Assembly: GCA_034509755.1 (NCBI GenBank)
Contig: JAVYJV010000043.1
Span: 62,001-126,000, forward strand
Direction: 5' to 3'
From: Anisodus tanguticus
Lineage: Eukaryota > Streptophyta > Magnoliopsida > Solanales > Solanaceae
Length of the DNA: 64,000 nucleotides
Shown: positions 12,423 to 23,610 of the stretch, piece by piece
Layout of the letters: the number at the start of each line of letters is the position of its first letter
Numbering within the stretch: the stretch's first letter is position 1
Made by a program: the position numbers and the translations under genes
Notes under the pieces: model-generated
Databases searched by the model: none
What the model saw: only the letters and a program-made list of their open reading frames with translations
What the model was told of the DNA's origin: nothing

Positions 12423-12605
12423 TTTGTTTAGAAATTTTTTTTTTTACTGATGGTTTCCTTGAATGAAATCAATTTTATAATAATTACTTACAGCAAAAAT
12501 ATTATTAAAACCAAATTATTTTTTTCAAATTAAGTGATAAGATTGTTTTAGAATTATTTTTTTAGAAAATTATGATTTAATTTAAGGGTGTTTTTTTTAT
12601 ATGTG
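12423..12605 (-). promoter_or_regulatory. Upstream block conserved with the other SARAF-like copy
   Basis: Reading away from the start codon, this block shares with 26297-26485 the pieces tactgatg.tt.cttgaat, gataagattgttttaga and agggtgttttttt, in the same order and at similar spacing. A TATA-like ATTATAAAAT (minus strand) lies at 12471-12480, roughly 50 bp from the ATG. Conservation in otherwise unalignable DNA suggests a promoter retained after gene duplication, though recent duplication alone could also explain it. Confidence 0.55.
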
Positions 12606-13362
12606 CTTTCTACTAGTTTATACAACTAAACAAAACTTTAATTAATAACTAAAAAAAAGATAAAAGCCTATCAGAAAAAAATTCGATTGAAATAGCAAAA
12701 ATTAAAATTCCAATTAAAATTTAATTTTGATAAATAAAAAATTAATTTTATTTAAGTTTTCTTTTTATGTTTTGATAAATTTATAAAAGATTATAATGAA
12801 CTTTATAAATTTTTTAGCTATTATTTAACTCTTGAAAATGTTAAGTTAAGTTTAATTTTAATTACTAGAAAAAAGTCTTTGAACAATTTTTTTCAAATAT
12901 TTCTTGTGTCAATTTTTACGAAAATTCTTAAGTCTCAAACAATGCTTGAAAATAAAATTATTCAAAAAAGACACTTTTAATCAAAGTTTTTTGATTAGAT
13001 TTTCTTACAAAATGAAAAATAGTTTATTAATTTGGCTAGGTATTACCTATTTTAACTTAATTTCATAATTCTTAAATCATAGGGTATTTTTATTTAAAGC
13101 ATTTTTTTATATTTGAAAGATAAGATTATTTCATTCTCTCAAAAATAAATATAAAATAAATTAAAATTTTATTTATAATTTATATATATCAAATAATTAA
13201 ATAACCTATTAAAACAAACTCAATGGCTTAAACTTGAACATTATTTTTTTATTATTAAGTTTTACTTTTTTTAGGAATAATACTTTGAAAACTTTTTTTA
13301 GAAAATATGAGAACTATGCAAAAAAAATTTATTTCAAAATAAAAAGAATTATTTCTCATTAG
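12606..13362. other. Intergenic, nothing seen
   Basis: A+T-rich sequence between the SARAF-like copy 1 promoter and the tetraspanin remnant, with no extended open frame. Confidence 0.5.
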
Positions 13363-13879
13363 CTACTTAGCGTTTAAGTTTTCACTGATAATGTTTATGT
13401 ACAAAAACATTATGATGATAATCATTAAGTTGAAACAAAGCGTTAACTTGTTATAAAAATTTACTTTTGTTATGCTTAAGTTAAAAGATTTTTTAATATC
13501 TTTTTTGCACCCCTTGTTGAAGATTCTAGTAGGTAAACATTGAAAATTTTCATCTTCAAAGCAGCAACTTGCAGGTAAAAGTTCCAAAAAAAATTGTTAT
13601 AATCTTGAAAACCATTAATACCAAAACTTTTGTAAATAGACTGTATGTTATTAATGATTTCTCTATATTTTAAACTTATTTGACCATAAAATTCAATCAG
13701 ATCTGTTTTTATTTTTTAAGTAATTGAATCAATATCAGTTTCTGGCGCAACAAAAAATGTTAATGATTGCAAAATGATGCAAATAAAAATAAAAAAGAGC
13801 CCAAAAAAGAGCTTAAAATAAATGCGGTTGAAATAGATAAATAAAATTAAGCAAAAGTATTATCAACATAATCAAATTA
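13363..13879 (-). pseudogene. Degenerate tetraspanin (helices 2-4 and large loop)
   Basis: Reading the minus strand, a hydrophobic helix (YFCLILFIYF), an FNR-containing short loop and a second helix (LFFGLFFIFICIIL) lead into a large extracellular loop. That loop carries LPASCC, a C at FQCL and FNKGC before a final helix. This is the usual helix 2, helix 3, large loop, helix 4 order of tetraspanins, membrane organisers at the cell surface. The gene is broken: there is an in-frame TAA at 13718-13716 in the loop, a stop immediately upstream of helix 2, and a frame change at the 8-T run near 13586-13593. The hallmark CCG motif reads SFG (KSFGINGF), so both of its cysteines are gone. No helix 1 exon was found. 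I infer a pseudogene; sequencing indels could explain the frameshift but not the stops. Confidence 0.6.
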
Positions 13880-14149
13880 GATTAATTAATTATTTAATAA
13901 AACAAAAGTGTTGTTAAACAATAAAACTCCTAAAACCTAAAAATAGAAAAAAAATTAGGTCTAAAAATTAAGAAATTTTACCTAAATTAACGTATCTTGA
14001 CTCGATACAATATTTTTTTTTAAAAAAAGGTTAATAATCGATAAGACAACTCTAAAATTTAACTTATTTAAGAACTGCAAATTAAGGAGTTCATGCGAAA
14101 CATTAAGTTTTAAACTTACAATTGAAATTATATTAACAAAATAAAATCC

Positions 14150-14410
14150 ATATTGTGACCTGGAGACTTCAGAGCATCTGATATTTAATTGCAGGGCGAC
14201 TGAACTGAACTGGACAGACAAGGACCGGAGGTTCAGTTTGGTCCAGTTTGAAAGGTCAGCCGTCAAGATTTGTAAAGAGCTGATGGAAAGAAAATTGTAA
14301 AATAGATTGTTTAAAAATAAGATAGTAAGATAAAGTGTCCAAGCGTAGGATCAGCTACCAAGCTGCTGCAGGGCAATTTAATTGTAAAACCTCGAGACTA
14401 TTCTGTATAA
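14150..14410. other. GC-enriched patch with inverted repeats, no clear gene
   Basis: The composition here is strikingly less A+T-rich than the flanks. It contains a ctgaact-type short repeat, an inverted pair aactggac (14208-14215) and gtccagtt (14241-14248) extending imperfectly outwards, and the heptamer gcagggc twice. A minus-strand open frame crosses it without recognisable domains. It could be a structured noncoding RNA, an eroded mobile-element end or a regulatory island. Confidence 0.35.
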
Positions 14411-16830
14411 AGTTATTCGTTTTATATAAAAAAAAAATCCATATTTGTAATAGTTTTTTATTTGAGACCTTTTTTCTTAATTTGATCTGACCTAAGGAAA
14501 GTATAAAAAAACAAAACTGTTCCTTAAAAAATTTTATAAAACAATTTGATGAAAAAGGGAGCTAAATAATTGATTAAAAGGCAAATAAAAATCTTACCTC
14601 TAAAAAAGCATAAAACAAAATTAAAAGTTTATCAAATGAAACTATGTTTTAATTTTGAGTAAAATGAAAAAAAAAGATAATTTTTTTTCAAAATAAATAC
14701 CAGCTGAAACTAATAAATTTTAATCTAAAAAATCAGTTGTATTATTTTTTATAAAATTTTTTTCAAATATTTTTTGTCAAAAACTTTTTTAGTAAAAAAA
14801 ATGATTAATGCAACAGGCTTTTTATTTTTTCAAACTATTTAACGTATCAATTTTATTAAATTTTAATTATTTTAAAAACTTAATTTTAAAATGAATTCAT
14901 AAAATAAGTTTTTCATAAAGTTTATTAAACTAAAAACTGATAAAAAATTTATTGCCAAAAAGAAAAAATATCCAATAGCATTTTTAGCATTTATTTTAAC
15001 ATAGTTACAAAAAGAATTGTTCGGGTTAAAATCTGTTTTATGAATATTTTTTTTTATTATTCATCAAACATCAAGTTGTTCCTCAGTGTTTTTCTTTGAT
15101 AAAAACAAAAAAAAAAGTAAAAGCTGTACACCAAAAGTCATAACTAAATTTGAGCTTAATATTTTTTTATTTTGATTAAGTTTTTGATGAAAAATGCATG
15201 CTTAGGTAAAAAAGTTTTTGTAGAAAATTGATATAAAATAATTTTCAAAAAAATTACAGCTTTTATCATTTAAAAATGCATAATAACCTAAAAGTTAAGT
15301 TATTATTAAAATGGCAGAAGTTAATGACAGCAATAAAAAAATGTTTTTTCTTCAAAATTCTTTTGAAAGCTAAATAAAAAAATCAATAAAAATAAAAAAA
15401 TAAACAATAATTAACATAAATAACAAAAAATGAAAAAAATTTCATTTTGTTTAAGATAGAATAAAGCTAAAAAAGTTTTCAAACAAAATTAAATAAAAAT
15501 TAGTTTTTTTTTATAAATCAGAGATTATAATTAGTTTCATAGATTTTCAAAATTATCTCAAAAAGATTAATAAAAAGAATAAAAAAATAAAACTCATTAA
15601 ATAAAATAACTACAAGTTTAAAATAAATGAAAAAAACTCAAAGTAAATCATTAAAAAAAAAATTGATAAAAAATATTCTAAAAAATCAATGTCAAAAGAT
15701 TAAATTATAATTATTTAAAAATATTTTTAATGAAACTTGATGAAAAAATCTATTGTTGCAAGCTTAATTTGAAAACCTAAAAACTTAACATTAACATGTG
15801 ATTGTATGTTCATAGGAAGTTTATTATCAACTATATTAGGTTTTATTTGGCTATACGTGTAATGTTCATTTACTCCTGTTACATTTAATTATATTTATTG
15901 ATATAATAAATAATTAATTATCAAAATAAAATTTTCATCAAAAAGAATTTTTACATTTTTTGTTTTTTACAAACACATGAACTTGATTGAATAAATTATT
16001 ATTTTTTATTTGACTTAAATTTAAATGATAAGTTTAAAAAGATTTCAAGCTTTCATAAAAATAAGAATTCTTTTATTTTTTTTAACTAATCATTTCAGAT
16101 CAATTAAATTTTCGTACTCAAAAAGATAAGTTTATCGAAAAAAATTTAGGATTTCATATTTTAGTTTCAATCAAAATGGTTATTTTAAGAATTCTTGTTA
16201 GAGTTTTAAGAATCACATTTAGATTTTTATAAATGTTTTATTTGTTTTATTTTTGTTATTTGGCCAAGTATGACAAGACTTTTAATTAAAAATATTTTAT
16301 AATAATTTATTGCTCAATAATTTATAAAAAGAAAAGCTATTAAGTTATTTTCACTAAGGAGCAAAAAACAAAAATCAGTTCCTAATTAAATTCTATTATT
16401 ATCAAACAATAGACTCTTCATTAATTTTTTATATTAAAAACATGTCAAGCTTATTTGAAACTGAGCTTAAAAATTTAAATCAGGTGATTTTTAACAGGTG
16501 ATTTCAAAAATAACTTCAATATAATTTTAGCATAAAACAAATGTTTTGAATTAAATTAAAAAAAAATTTTTATTTTATTAGTGAACTCTATGATTGACAA
16601 AATGAACAAATGATATATCTTAAAACTAAATATAAAGTTTCACTTTTTTTGATTGCAAGAATTAAAAATAATAAGATATAGAAAAAAAACTAAATCTTTA
16701 AAAACTAAAAAATTTTAAACTAGATAGTGTTTTTATGATTTGGATTTAAATGAAAATTTCTATACTTTTTAGTATAAATAGAGAAGAAATAATTTCATGA
16801 AGTCCATTATAAAGTATTAATTAGTTAATT
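14411..16830. other. Intergenic desert, A-rich on the + strand
   Basis: No gene was found. From about 15300 to 15720 the + strand is strongly A-biased with few Ts, unlike the T-rich blocks elsewhere. Homopolymers and AAT/ATA low complexity dominate. Confidence 0.5.
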
Positions 16831-16841
16831 ATTTTGCCAAA

Positions 16842-17001
16842 ATAAAATTGACAGTTGTTTTAACTAATTTTCTTGCAGCTATTTGCTTAGCTCAAGCTCA
16901 TCATTAAAAATTTAGTTTGCTTTCTATAGGCTATCCAATAAATTCTACCTATGGTATACTTAATTTAACTTTAAATGGGCAAATGAAAGTAAGACCTTAA
17001 C
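16842..17001 (+). pseudogene. Remnant of a small secreted-protein gene
   Basis: An open stretch reads like a classic signal peptide (KLTVVLTNFLAAICLAQA), but the expected ATG position is ATA. Translation then hits TAA directly after the predicted cleavage region, continues in the same frame through IGYPINSTYGILNLTLNG, and hits another stop. The composition is protein-like over about 50 codons. I infer a dead gene for a small secreted protein; the family is unknown. If the TAA is spliced out, part of it could still be an exon. Confidence 0.4.
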
Positions 17002-17087
17002 TTTTGGTCAAAAGTAAGTTATAATTATAAAAAATAGAATAAGCTAATTTATTTTTTATTAGACTGGTATTTCCAAAATTATTTCAC

Positions 17088-17300
17088 TTAGAAAAAAGAT
17101 TCATTATCTTTCACAAAATCCAACAACATTTCATTTACCAGTATTTTTTCTAACTCATTCATAAACTTTAAAGGGTTTGTGTAACCAAAAAATTTTAAAT
17201 CTAAAACTTTTTGGTTTTTAACATGGTTTACAGCATGGTCTACAATCCTTTGTAAAAAAACTGGATGATCTTTCAAGTGTGCATTATCATCTTCGAAGTA
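17088..17300 (-). pseudogene. Unknown exon-like segment, probably decayed
   Basis: A minus-strand open stretch of about 65 codons (FEDDNAHLKDHPVFLQRIVD... to a TAA at 17088) has good amino-acid variety. There is no in-frame ATG at its beginning. Upstream, an acceptor-like GTGTAG leads into EKEKTDYF in a different frame, so a frame change separates the two parts. I do not recognise the protein. It may be a last exon of a gene whose other exons I cannot see, or a pseudogene. Confidence 0.3.
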
Positions 17301-17945
17301 AAATAATCAGTTTTTTCTTTTCCTACACAAATCACAAAATAATTATTTTTACATTTCGATACATTGAAATTTAATAAATTTTTTTTGAAACATAAGTTAC
17401 ATTAAAACGTTAAATATTTAATAACTTAATAATATAAATTTTTGAATTTAAAATCAAATGTGCACGCATTTTAAAAAACTAATTCCTAAAATTTATTTAA
17501 AAAACCACAAAAATGTTGTAAAAATTAAATACGGTCCCTAATTTTTTGTTTTGTTTTTTTTTTTTTCAATTTTTTAATTTTCATATAATATTCATGGTTA
17601 TTGGAATGATTTACTTGTATGTAAACTCTTTAATAGCGTCAATTATTTTAAAAAATGTTTTTTCTTTTTTTACAAATTATGTTTTTCGAACTTTTTTTTT
17701 ACTTTACCTTGAAAAAAATTAAGGGAATAGTTGAATTTGTAAATATTTTTCATAACAAAAAAATTAAAATTAATTAAAAGATAAATAAAATAGAAATTAA
17801 AAAATGTCAAAATTTGTCCTTTGAAAATGTTTAGGTTTAGTTTTTAATCAAATTAAATTAATTAATTCTCAATTAAAAAATTATAATATTTCCTAAAAAA
17901 CAAGTAATTTTTTTTTTATTCGTAAAATTTGATCATGTAAAATAT
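17301..17945. other. Intergenic, upstream of the protease array
   Basis: A+T-rich with long T runs and no gene. It leads into the first protease promoter. Confidence 0.5.
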
Positions 17946-17957
17946 GGGATCCAAAGA

Positions 17958-17972
17958 TATAAATAAAGTTAA
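17958..17972 (+). promoter_or_regulatory. TATA-like element of protease gene 1
   Basis: The sequence gatataaataaag lies about 50 bp upstream of the ATG at 18014, with a T-run and a pyrimidine-rich leader after it. The third gene of the array has a similar gtataaatc about 60 bp upstream of its ATG at 20943. A matching position in two paralogues supports a core promoter, but A+T richness makes chance TATA matches common. Confidence 0.45.
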
Positions 17973-18013
17973 AATTTTTTTTTATAGACAAATTAAACTT
18001 CAACTTCGAAAAA

Positions 18014-18847
18014 ATGAGATTAATTATAATCAGTTTTATTATTTTTATTTTAGTAGCTTTTGCGACTTCATTACAATGCAACTGTCGTCTTGGAAATTTA
18101 AACCGGATCGTTAATGGAGATGTTGCTCCTTCTCATTCTATGCCATGGATGGTTAGTTTAATTAGAACAAATTTTTTCCATTTTTGTGGTGGTACAATTA
18201 TAAATGAAAATTACGTTTTAACTGCTGCTCATTGTGTTAATGGGATATCCGGTAAAGATTTTTACATCCATGTCGGCTTACATGATATTCAAAATATTGA
18301 TAATAACAATGTTTATAAAGTAAAAAGTGTATTTTATCTAAGTTATAAAAACCCAGGCGATTTTGGAGACTTTGCTTTAATAGAGTTAGAAGATTTTATC
18401 AATTTTAAAACAGGTGAAATTGAACCAGCATGTTTAAATCTAGATGATCAATTATTTCCAGGTAATCTTCTTTCAGCTGGCTGGGGTAATACAGAAAGAA
18501 CATGGCAAGATTTAACTGATAATAATTTTCCTCTTTATCATCCACCTAAAATTACAACTTTGCTTAAATACTATTTTAGCGTACAAATTTTTGATGAAGA
18601 CTGTCCATCTCATAATATTTGTATATCATCTATAAATGAAGGAGATAGTGTTTGTCATGGTGATAGTGGTGGTCCTCTAATGTATACTAAAAATGGAAAA
18701 ACTTCTGTTGTTGGAATAACTAGCTATGTTACATCAGCTGTAGAAGGTTCAAAACGTTTCTTTTGTTTAGGAAAAGTTGCTTACACACGTTTATCAATTC
18801 ATAAAGACTTTATTAACAAGCTCGTTGGTGAATATTGTACGGCTTAA
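18014..18847 (+). CDS. Secreted chymotrypsin-fold serine protease (S1), gene 1 of array
   Basis: An intronless 277-residue zymogen. The signal peptide spans about residues 1-20, a short Cys-containing propeptide (CNCRLGNLNR) follows, and activation is expected at R31|IVNG. The catalytic triad is complete: His73 in LTAAHC, Asp119 in GDFALIEL and Ser218 in CHGDSGGP. The residue six before the catalytic Ser (position 189 in chymotrypsin numbering) is Ser, not the Asp of trypsins. The SWG segment reads SYV, which puts Val at position 216. This suggests a chymotrypsin- or elastase-like preference, not trypsin. It is probably a secreted digestive or defence enzyme. It is the first of three tandem same-strand copies and closest to the gene at 20943. 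I chose the ATG that directly precedes the signal peptide. Confidence 0.93.
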   Translation: MRLIIISFIIFILVAFATSLQCNCRLGNLNRIVNGDVAPSHSMPWMVSLIRTNFFHFCGGTIINENYVLTAAHCVNGISGKDFYIHVGLHDIQNIDNNNVYKVKSVFYLSYKNPGDFGDFALIELEDFINFKTGEIEPACLNLDDQLFPGNLLSAGWGNTERTWQDLTDNNFPLYHPPKITTLLKYYFSVQIFDEDCPSHNICISSINEGDSVCHGDSGGPLMYTKNGKTSVVGITSYVTSAVEGSKRFFCLGKVAYTRLSIHKDFINKLVGEYCTA

Positions 18848-19153
18848 ATTATGTTAAATAAAACTATTTTTTGAAAATCAAATTTTTTAAAGAAAATATA
18901 AATAATTCTATTTTGAAAAAATGTCAATTGTTTTATAGTTAATTTTTAAAATCTTTTAAAAAAAAAAATTAAATTTAAAACAATGCAATTTCAATTGTTT
19001 TTATTAAATTAAAAATCCTTTTTACTTCAAATAAAAATCAATTGAATCGAATTAAATTTTAATTAAAATAAAAAGTTTTAATAAATATAAATATTAGAAA
19101 AAAACTACTTTTGAATTAATAAATTTTATCTAAAATTAAGGTGAAGATTAAGG

Positions 19154-19969
19154 ATGAAATTAATTATTTTTATTTTTTTTAGTGAATTACCATGTAACTG
19201 TCGTCTTGGTAATTTAAATCGTATAGTCAAATGGAGAAATTTGCTGCCAATAACTTCTATTCCTTGGATTGTTAGTTTATCTGATTACTTAGCAATAATC
19301 ATTTTTGTGGAGGTACAATTCTTAATGAAAACTTATATTTTAACTGCTGCTCACTGTACAAATGGTAAAACTAGCTCAGAATATTATAGTTCGAGTTGGT
19401 TTACATGATACAAATTGAATAGAATTAAGAATTTATTTTGGAAAAAAAAAATTATTCAAGGTGATTTTAAAAACCCTGGTGATTTTGGAGACTTTTCTTT
19501 AATAGAATTGTTAGATCCTATTGAATTTTTACCTGGGGAAGTTGAACCTGCATGTTTAAATTTGAAGATAAAGATTTTGAAGGAGATCTTTTATCAGCTG
19601 GTTGGGGTCTTACTGCAAAGACCATGGAAAAAATTTGATGATGAACTTAGCTCTATTTAATCAATTGCCTAAAGATACAACCGAGCTTAAGTATTATTTC
19701 AGTACTCAAAATAATTTGGACTGTGATGATCATGACATTTGTATATGTACCTAAAAATGAAGGAGATAGTGTTTGTAATGGTGACAGTGGTGGTCCTCTT
19801 ATGCATACAAAAAATGGTAAAACTTCAGTTATTGGTATGGCTAGTTTTGTTTTCAGGAAAACAAGAAGATGATAAATTATACTTTTGCAATGGTCTTGCA
19901 TCATATGCACGAGTTTCAGCTTACAAAAACCTTATTCAACAACATGTTGATAAATTTTGTGTTGCTTAA
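19154..19969 (+). pseudogene. Serine protease pseudogene, gene 2 of array
   Basis: The whole length of a chymotrypsin-fold protease is recognisable but split over several frames. The pieces are a shortened signal start with CNCRLGNLNRIV, TAAHCTNG, NPGDFGDFSLIELLD, EVEPACLNL, a GDSGGPLMH-type block readable only by changing frame near 19780, and the tail FCNGLASYARVSAYKN to the stop at 19969. Frame changes occur near 19230, 19310, 19400, 19565, 19650 and 19750-19850. The pieces resemble the gene at 20943 more than gene 1. Several independent small indels, with both neighbours intact, point to genuine loss of function rather than sequencing error. Confidence 0.85.
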
Positions 19970-20875
19970 TTTTCAAATAAATTTGTTTAAGGATCAGAAT
20001 TTAAATGCATTTAATTTTACGAAAAGTTTTTAAAAAAATTTAATTAAAAATTTAAATAAAGATCATTTAATTAAAACTTGAAGCTAATTTTTATTTTTTT
20101 GCTTAAAAGTTTAATCTTAAGAATTAAAATTTAAATTGGAAAACTTTTTGATTCTTCATTTAGCTAATAAACTATAGTTTTTTAAAACTTTATTTGATAT
20201 AAATAAAAGACGTGTTTTAAAAACAAAAGAAGTTACTAAAGTAAAAACTAAATTTAAGTTAATAATTTTAACACTCATTAGGTAAAAAACAGTTTTTCAC
20301 AAAGTTTAATTAAAAAAAGAGTTTCTAAAGATTTCAAGATGTAATTTTGAAGTTTGTTGTGCTATATACTTGAAATGTGATCTAAAAATTTAGTCAGTTT
20401 TTAATCATATTAAAAAAGTACTAAAATTGAAATTATTAAGCAAAAAAATTTATTTGGAGTATGAAAATTTCAAATCATTTTGAGATTTAAATAAAAATAA
20501 AATTTTTATTCTATTCATTTAGTAAATAAGAAAAAAAAAGTTTTTTTTTTATTTTTTAAAATGTTTGACAAACAGTTTAATTAAAATGACTGAAAACAAG
20601 TCACTGCTACAGTTTTAAATGATTGAAAGCAATTTTAAAACAAATAATTTTTTTTTATTGAATTGAAAGTTTAAATTAATTTCAAATGATTCTGTTGAAT
20701 AAAAGAAATTTTTACAAATTTTAAGTTACTCAATTAAAACCTGATGACTAAATAAACTTTTTTACTCTTACATGCACCAAAATCATGAAAAAATCAAATT
20801 TAATTGTTTTAGTAAAGTTTAGGTTGTCAAGATCAAAAAAATAGTTTTAATAAAGCTTTGAATTAAAATCTTTTT
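19970..20875. other. Spacer inside the protease array
   Basis: A+T-rich spacer between the dead and third protease genes. No gene is seen. Confidence 0.5.
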
Positions 20876-20942
20876 CATAGGTATAAATCAACTTTTAATA
20901 TTTTGTTTCAATATCATTTTAACTAGCTAAGAATTCAGTAAA

Positions 20943-21782
20943 ATGAAATTTTTAATTTTTGCTCTTTTATTAACTTTTTCTCCAATTTATGGAGGATGGT
21001 TTAGTTCTTTACCATGTAAATGTCGTCTTGGTAATTTAAATCGAATTGTTAATGGAAAAATTGCTGGTATTAATTCTATACCATGGATGGCAAGCTTAGG
21101 ATCAAAAGATAACAACCATTTATGTGGTGCAACTATTCTTAATAATCATTACGTTTTGACTGCTGCTCATTGCACAATGGGAAAAAATCCTGAAGATTTT
21201 ACAGTACGTGTCGGTATTCAAAGTATAATGGAATTATACGAAGATAAAGTTTATAATGTTAAAAACCTTATTCACAGAGAATTAAAAAACCCTGGTGACT
21301 TTGGAGATTTTTCTTTAATAGAAGTAGATAGGCCTATTCAATTTGAAGATGGTCGAGTTGAACCAGGTTGTTTAAACTTAAAAGATAATTATTTTTCAGA
21401 TGAACTTTTATCAGCTGGTTGGGGTCTTACTTCAAGACCATGGGATGATCTTAGTGGAAATAATGAAAAGACTAATTATAATCCTTACGATACTTATGAT
21501 CTTAAATACTACTTTAGTACTCAGACAGAAAAAGATTGTAAACCTCATGATATTTGTGTGATAGCTAAAAACGAAGGTGATAGTGCTTGTAGTGGAGACA
21601 GTGGTGGACCTCTTATGCATACTAAAAATGGTAAAACATCAGTTGTTGGTATGGCAGGTTTTGTTAAATCAATAAAAGAAGGTGATAAATTGTTTTACTG
21701 TACTGGATACGTTTCATATACTCGTCTCTCTTTGTATAAAGATCTCCTTAAAAAACATGTTCGTGATTTTTGCACTATTTAA
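20943..21782 (+). CDS. Secreted chymotrypsin-fold serine protease (S1), gene 3 of array
   Basis: An intronless 279-residue zymogen. The signal peptide spans about residues 1-18, the propeptide contains CKCRLGNLNR, and activation is expected at R34|IVNG. The triad is His76 (TAAHC), Asp122 (GDFSLIEV) and Ser220 (CSGDSGGP). Position 189 is Ser, so it is not trypsin-like. The usual Ser214-Trp215-Gly216 segment reads Gly-Phe-Val, losing the conserved Ser214 and placing Val in the pocket mouth. A TATA-like gtataaatc lies about 60 bp upstream. It is a paralogue of the gene at 18014 on the same strand, with a dead copy between them. It is probably secreted; the substrate is unknown. Confidence 0.93.
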   Translation: MKFLIFALLLTFSPIYGGWFSSLPCKCRLGNLNRIVNGKIAGINSIPWMASLGSKDNNHLCGATILNNHYVLTAAHCTMGKNPEDFTVRVGIQSIMELYEDKVYNVKNLIHRELKNPGDFGDFSLIEVDRPIQFEDGRVEPGCLNLKDNYFSDELLSAGWGLTSRPWDDLSGNNEKTNYNPYDTYDLKYYFSTQTEKDCKPHDICVIAKNEGDSACSGDSGGPLMHTKNGKTSVVGMAGFVKSIKEGDKLFYCTGYVSYTRLSLYKDLLKKHVRDFCTI

Positions 21783-23610
21783 ATTAAAAAATGCTTTTTC
21801 CTGTTTACTCAATGCATTTTTTTAATTGTCATTGAAGAATTTGTATTTTAATAAATTAAAAATACTCAATCAGTTGACAACAAGTTAATAATAATGAAAT
21901 GTTAAACAGAATATTAGAGTTTGAATAAAAATTTAATTTTTTATTGTCCAAGTATAATTCTTCATCAAAATACCTTATTGTTTTCCTAACAATAAGATTT
22001 AAATTTCTTATTGACAAAAATAATCATGTCATGTATAAAATGATTAGTATTTTAAAAATACAATTTTTATAGTCAAAAAATTAATTCTAACTATGATAAC
22101 CTAAATAACTAAAATAAGCTTAATCTAAAAGACAAAAAGCTTATAAAAAATTTATTTGGTAGATGATTTTATTTTTTTATTGTTTACTAACTTTCAATGG
22201 TTTAGTCAGTTAAATTTACGGTGTCAAAAAGATTTTTTTTTTTGAGTTGGTTGAAATTTCTTAATAATTCTATTATTTCAAATTTGTGAGAAAAAAGATA
22301 AGAGAAAGTAGATTTGAAAAAAAGTTTAACAAGTTTTTAAAAATGAAAATATTTCAGATTATAATTAATATTTTATGAAAGTCATTTTGATTATTTTTAT
22401 CTTTTATCAAAAAAATATCTTTGCTTTTATTTTTATTAAAAAATTAACATTATCATGTTTTGATTTGTAACGGTACTCAAAAATATTATAGACTATTACT
22501 ACTATTTAGTTATGTTTTTATAGCAAAAATTAATAATCTAAATAAAATTCAACTGCAAACAATTGATATAATTCAAATCAAAGTCAAAATAAATCAAAAT
22601 ATTTGAGTCATATAAATCAAACTTTTTACATCAAAAACAAACGTCAAAACCTCTTATTAATTAAAAAAAATTTATAGTAAATACATAATAAAAACTTTAA
22701 TTGATTTAACTGAATAAAAATTTTTGCTGATTTTGAATGAAAAACAATTTAAACATATTTAATTAAAACAAAAAACCTTTTTTTGAAAACAAAAATTAAA
22801 TATTTATATTTTAATCATCTATTTTTAAATTAAAGTAAAAACTAAATAAGATAATTTTTTTATTTAAAAATAATATTTAGTTTTACAATAAAAAATTTTT
22901 CAAAAAGAAGAGATTTATTTAATTTTAGATTATGGGTTTAGAGATATAATTTTGAAATTATTTTTAAAAGTTTTTCTTGTTTAAATTAAAAGCAAGTTTA
23001 AAATTGTTTGTGTTAAATGTTCATTAATGTAAATTTGTATCAATTAGAAAAAAGAAGACAAAAATTTAAATTTAATGAAAAAGCTTTGTTGTTGGTAGAG
23101 TTGAATAATTAGTTTTTAGATTAAACTATCTATTACTTATCATGTAACTCAATTGATAAATATATTAAAAATTTCAGTTTTAATATGAAAAAAATATCTA
23201 AATGAATAATAAGTTTTCTAAATTTTTTTAAAGCTAATAATCAATGAAAAAGTTTAGTGGCTAAAAACTTACTAATGAAATACAATTGTAATTGTAAAAA
23301 AGTTTTGATAAAGTTGTCTATTTTTCTTATTAATAAAATACATGTTCATGTTTAATTTTTTTTGAAAATGACATTGATTTTTGTAAACTCTAAAAATAGT
23401 TTTTTTATTTTGTGAATGTTGTCTTTAAAATGTTTTATACTTTTTTATAATTTTTTTTAGGATAATAATATTTAGTTTTTCATGTTTTTTAATTAAGCTG
23501 AATAAAAAATAAATTTTTCGTTTAGTTTTTTTATAATTTTTTAAGCTATATGACTTTTTTTCTGTTAAACTAAGACAAAAAAATTTTGATTTTTGTTTAT
23601 ATTTTATAGT
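21783..23610. other. Intergenic, nothing seen
   Basis: A+T-rich region between the protease array and the lamin-like gene. Many short chance frames, no exon-like segment. Confidence 0.5.

Noticed and set aside
13982..14266. 94-codon minus-strand ORF over the GC-rich patch
   Set aside because: No ATG at its annotated start in a good context, no domain, and the translation is dominated by the repeat structure. I considered and dropped it as the missing tetraspanin helix 1 exon.
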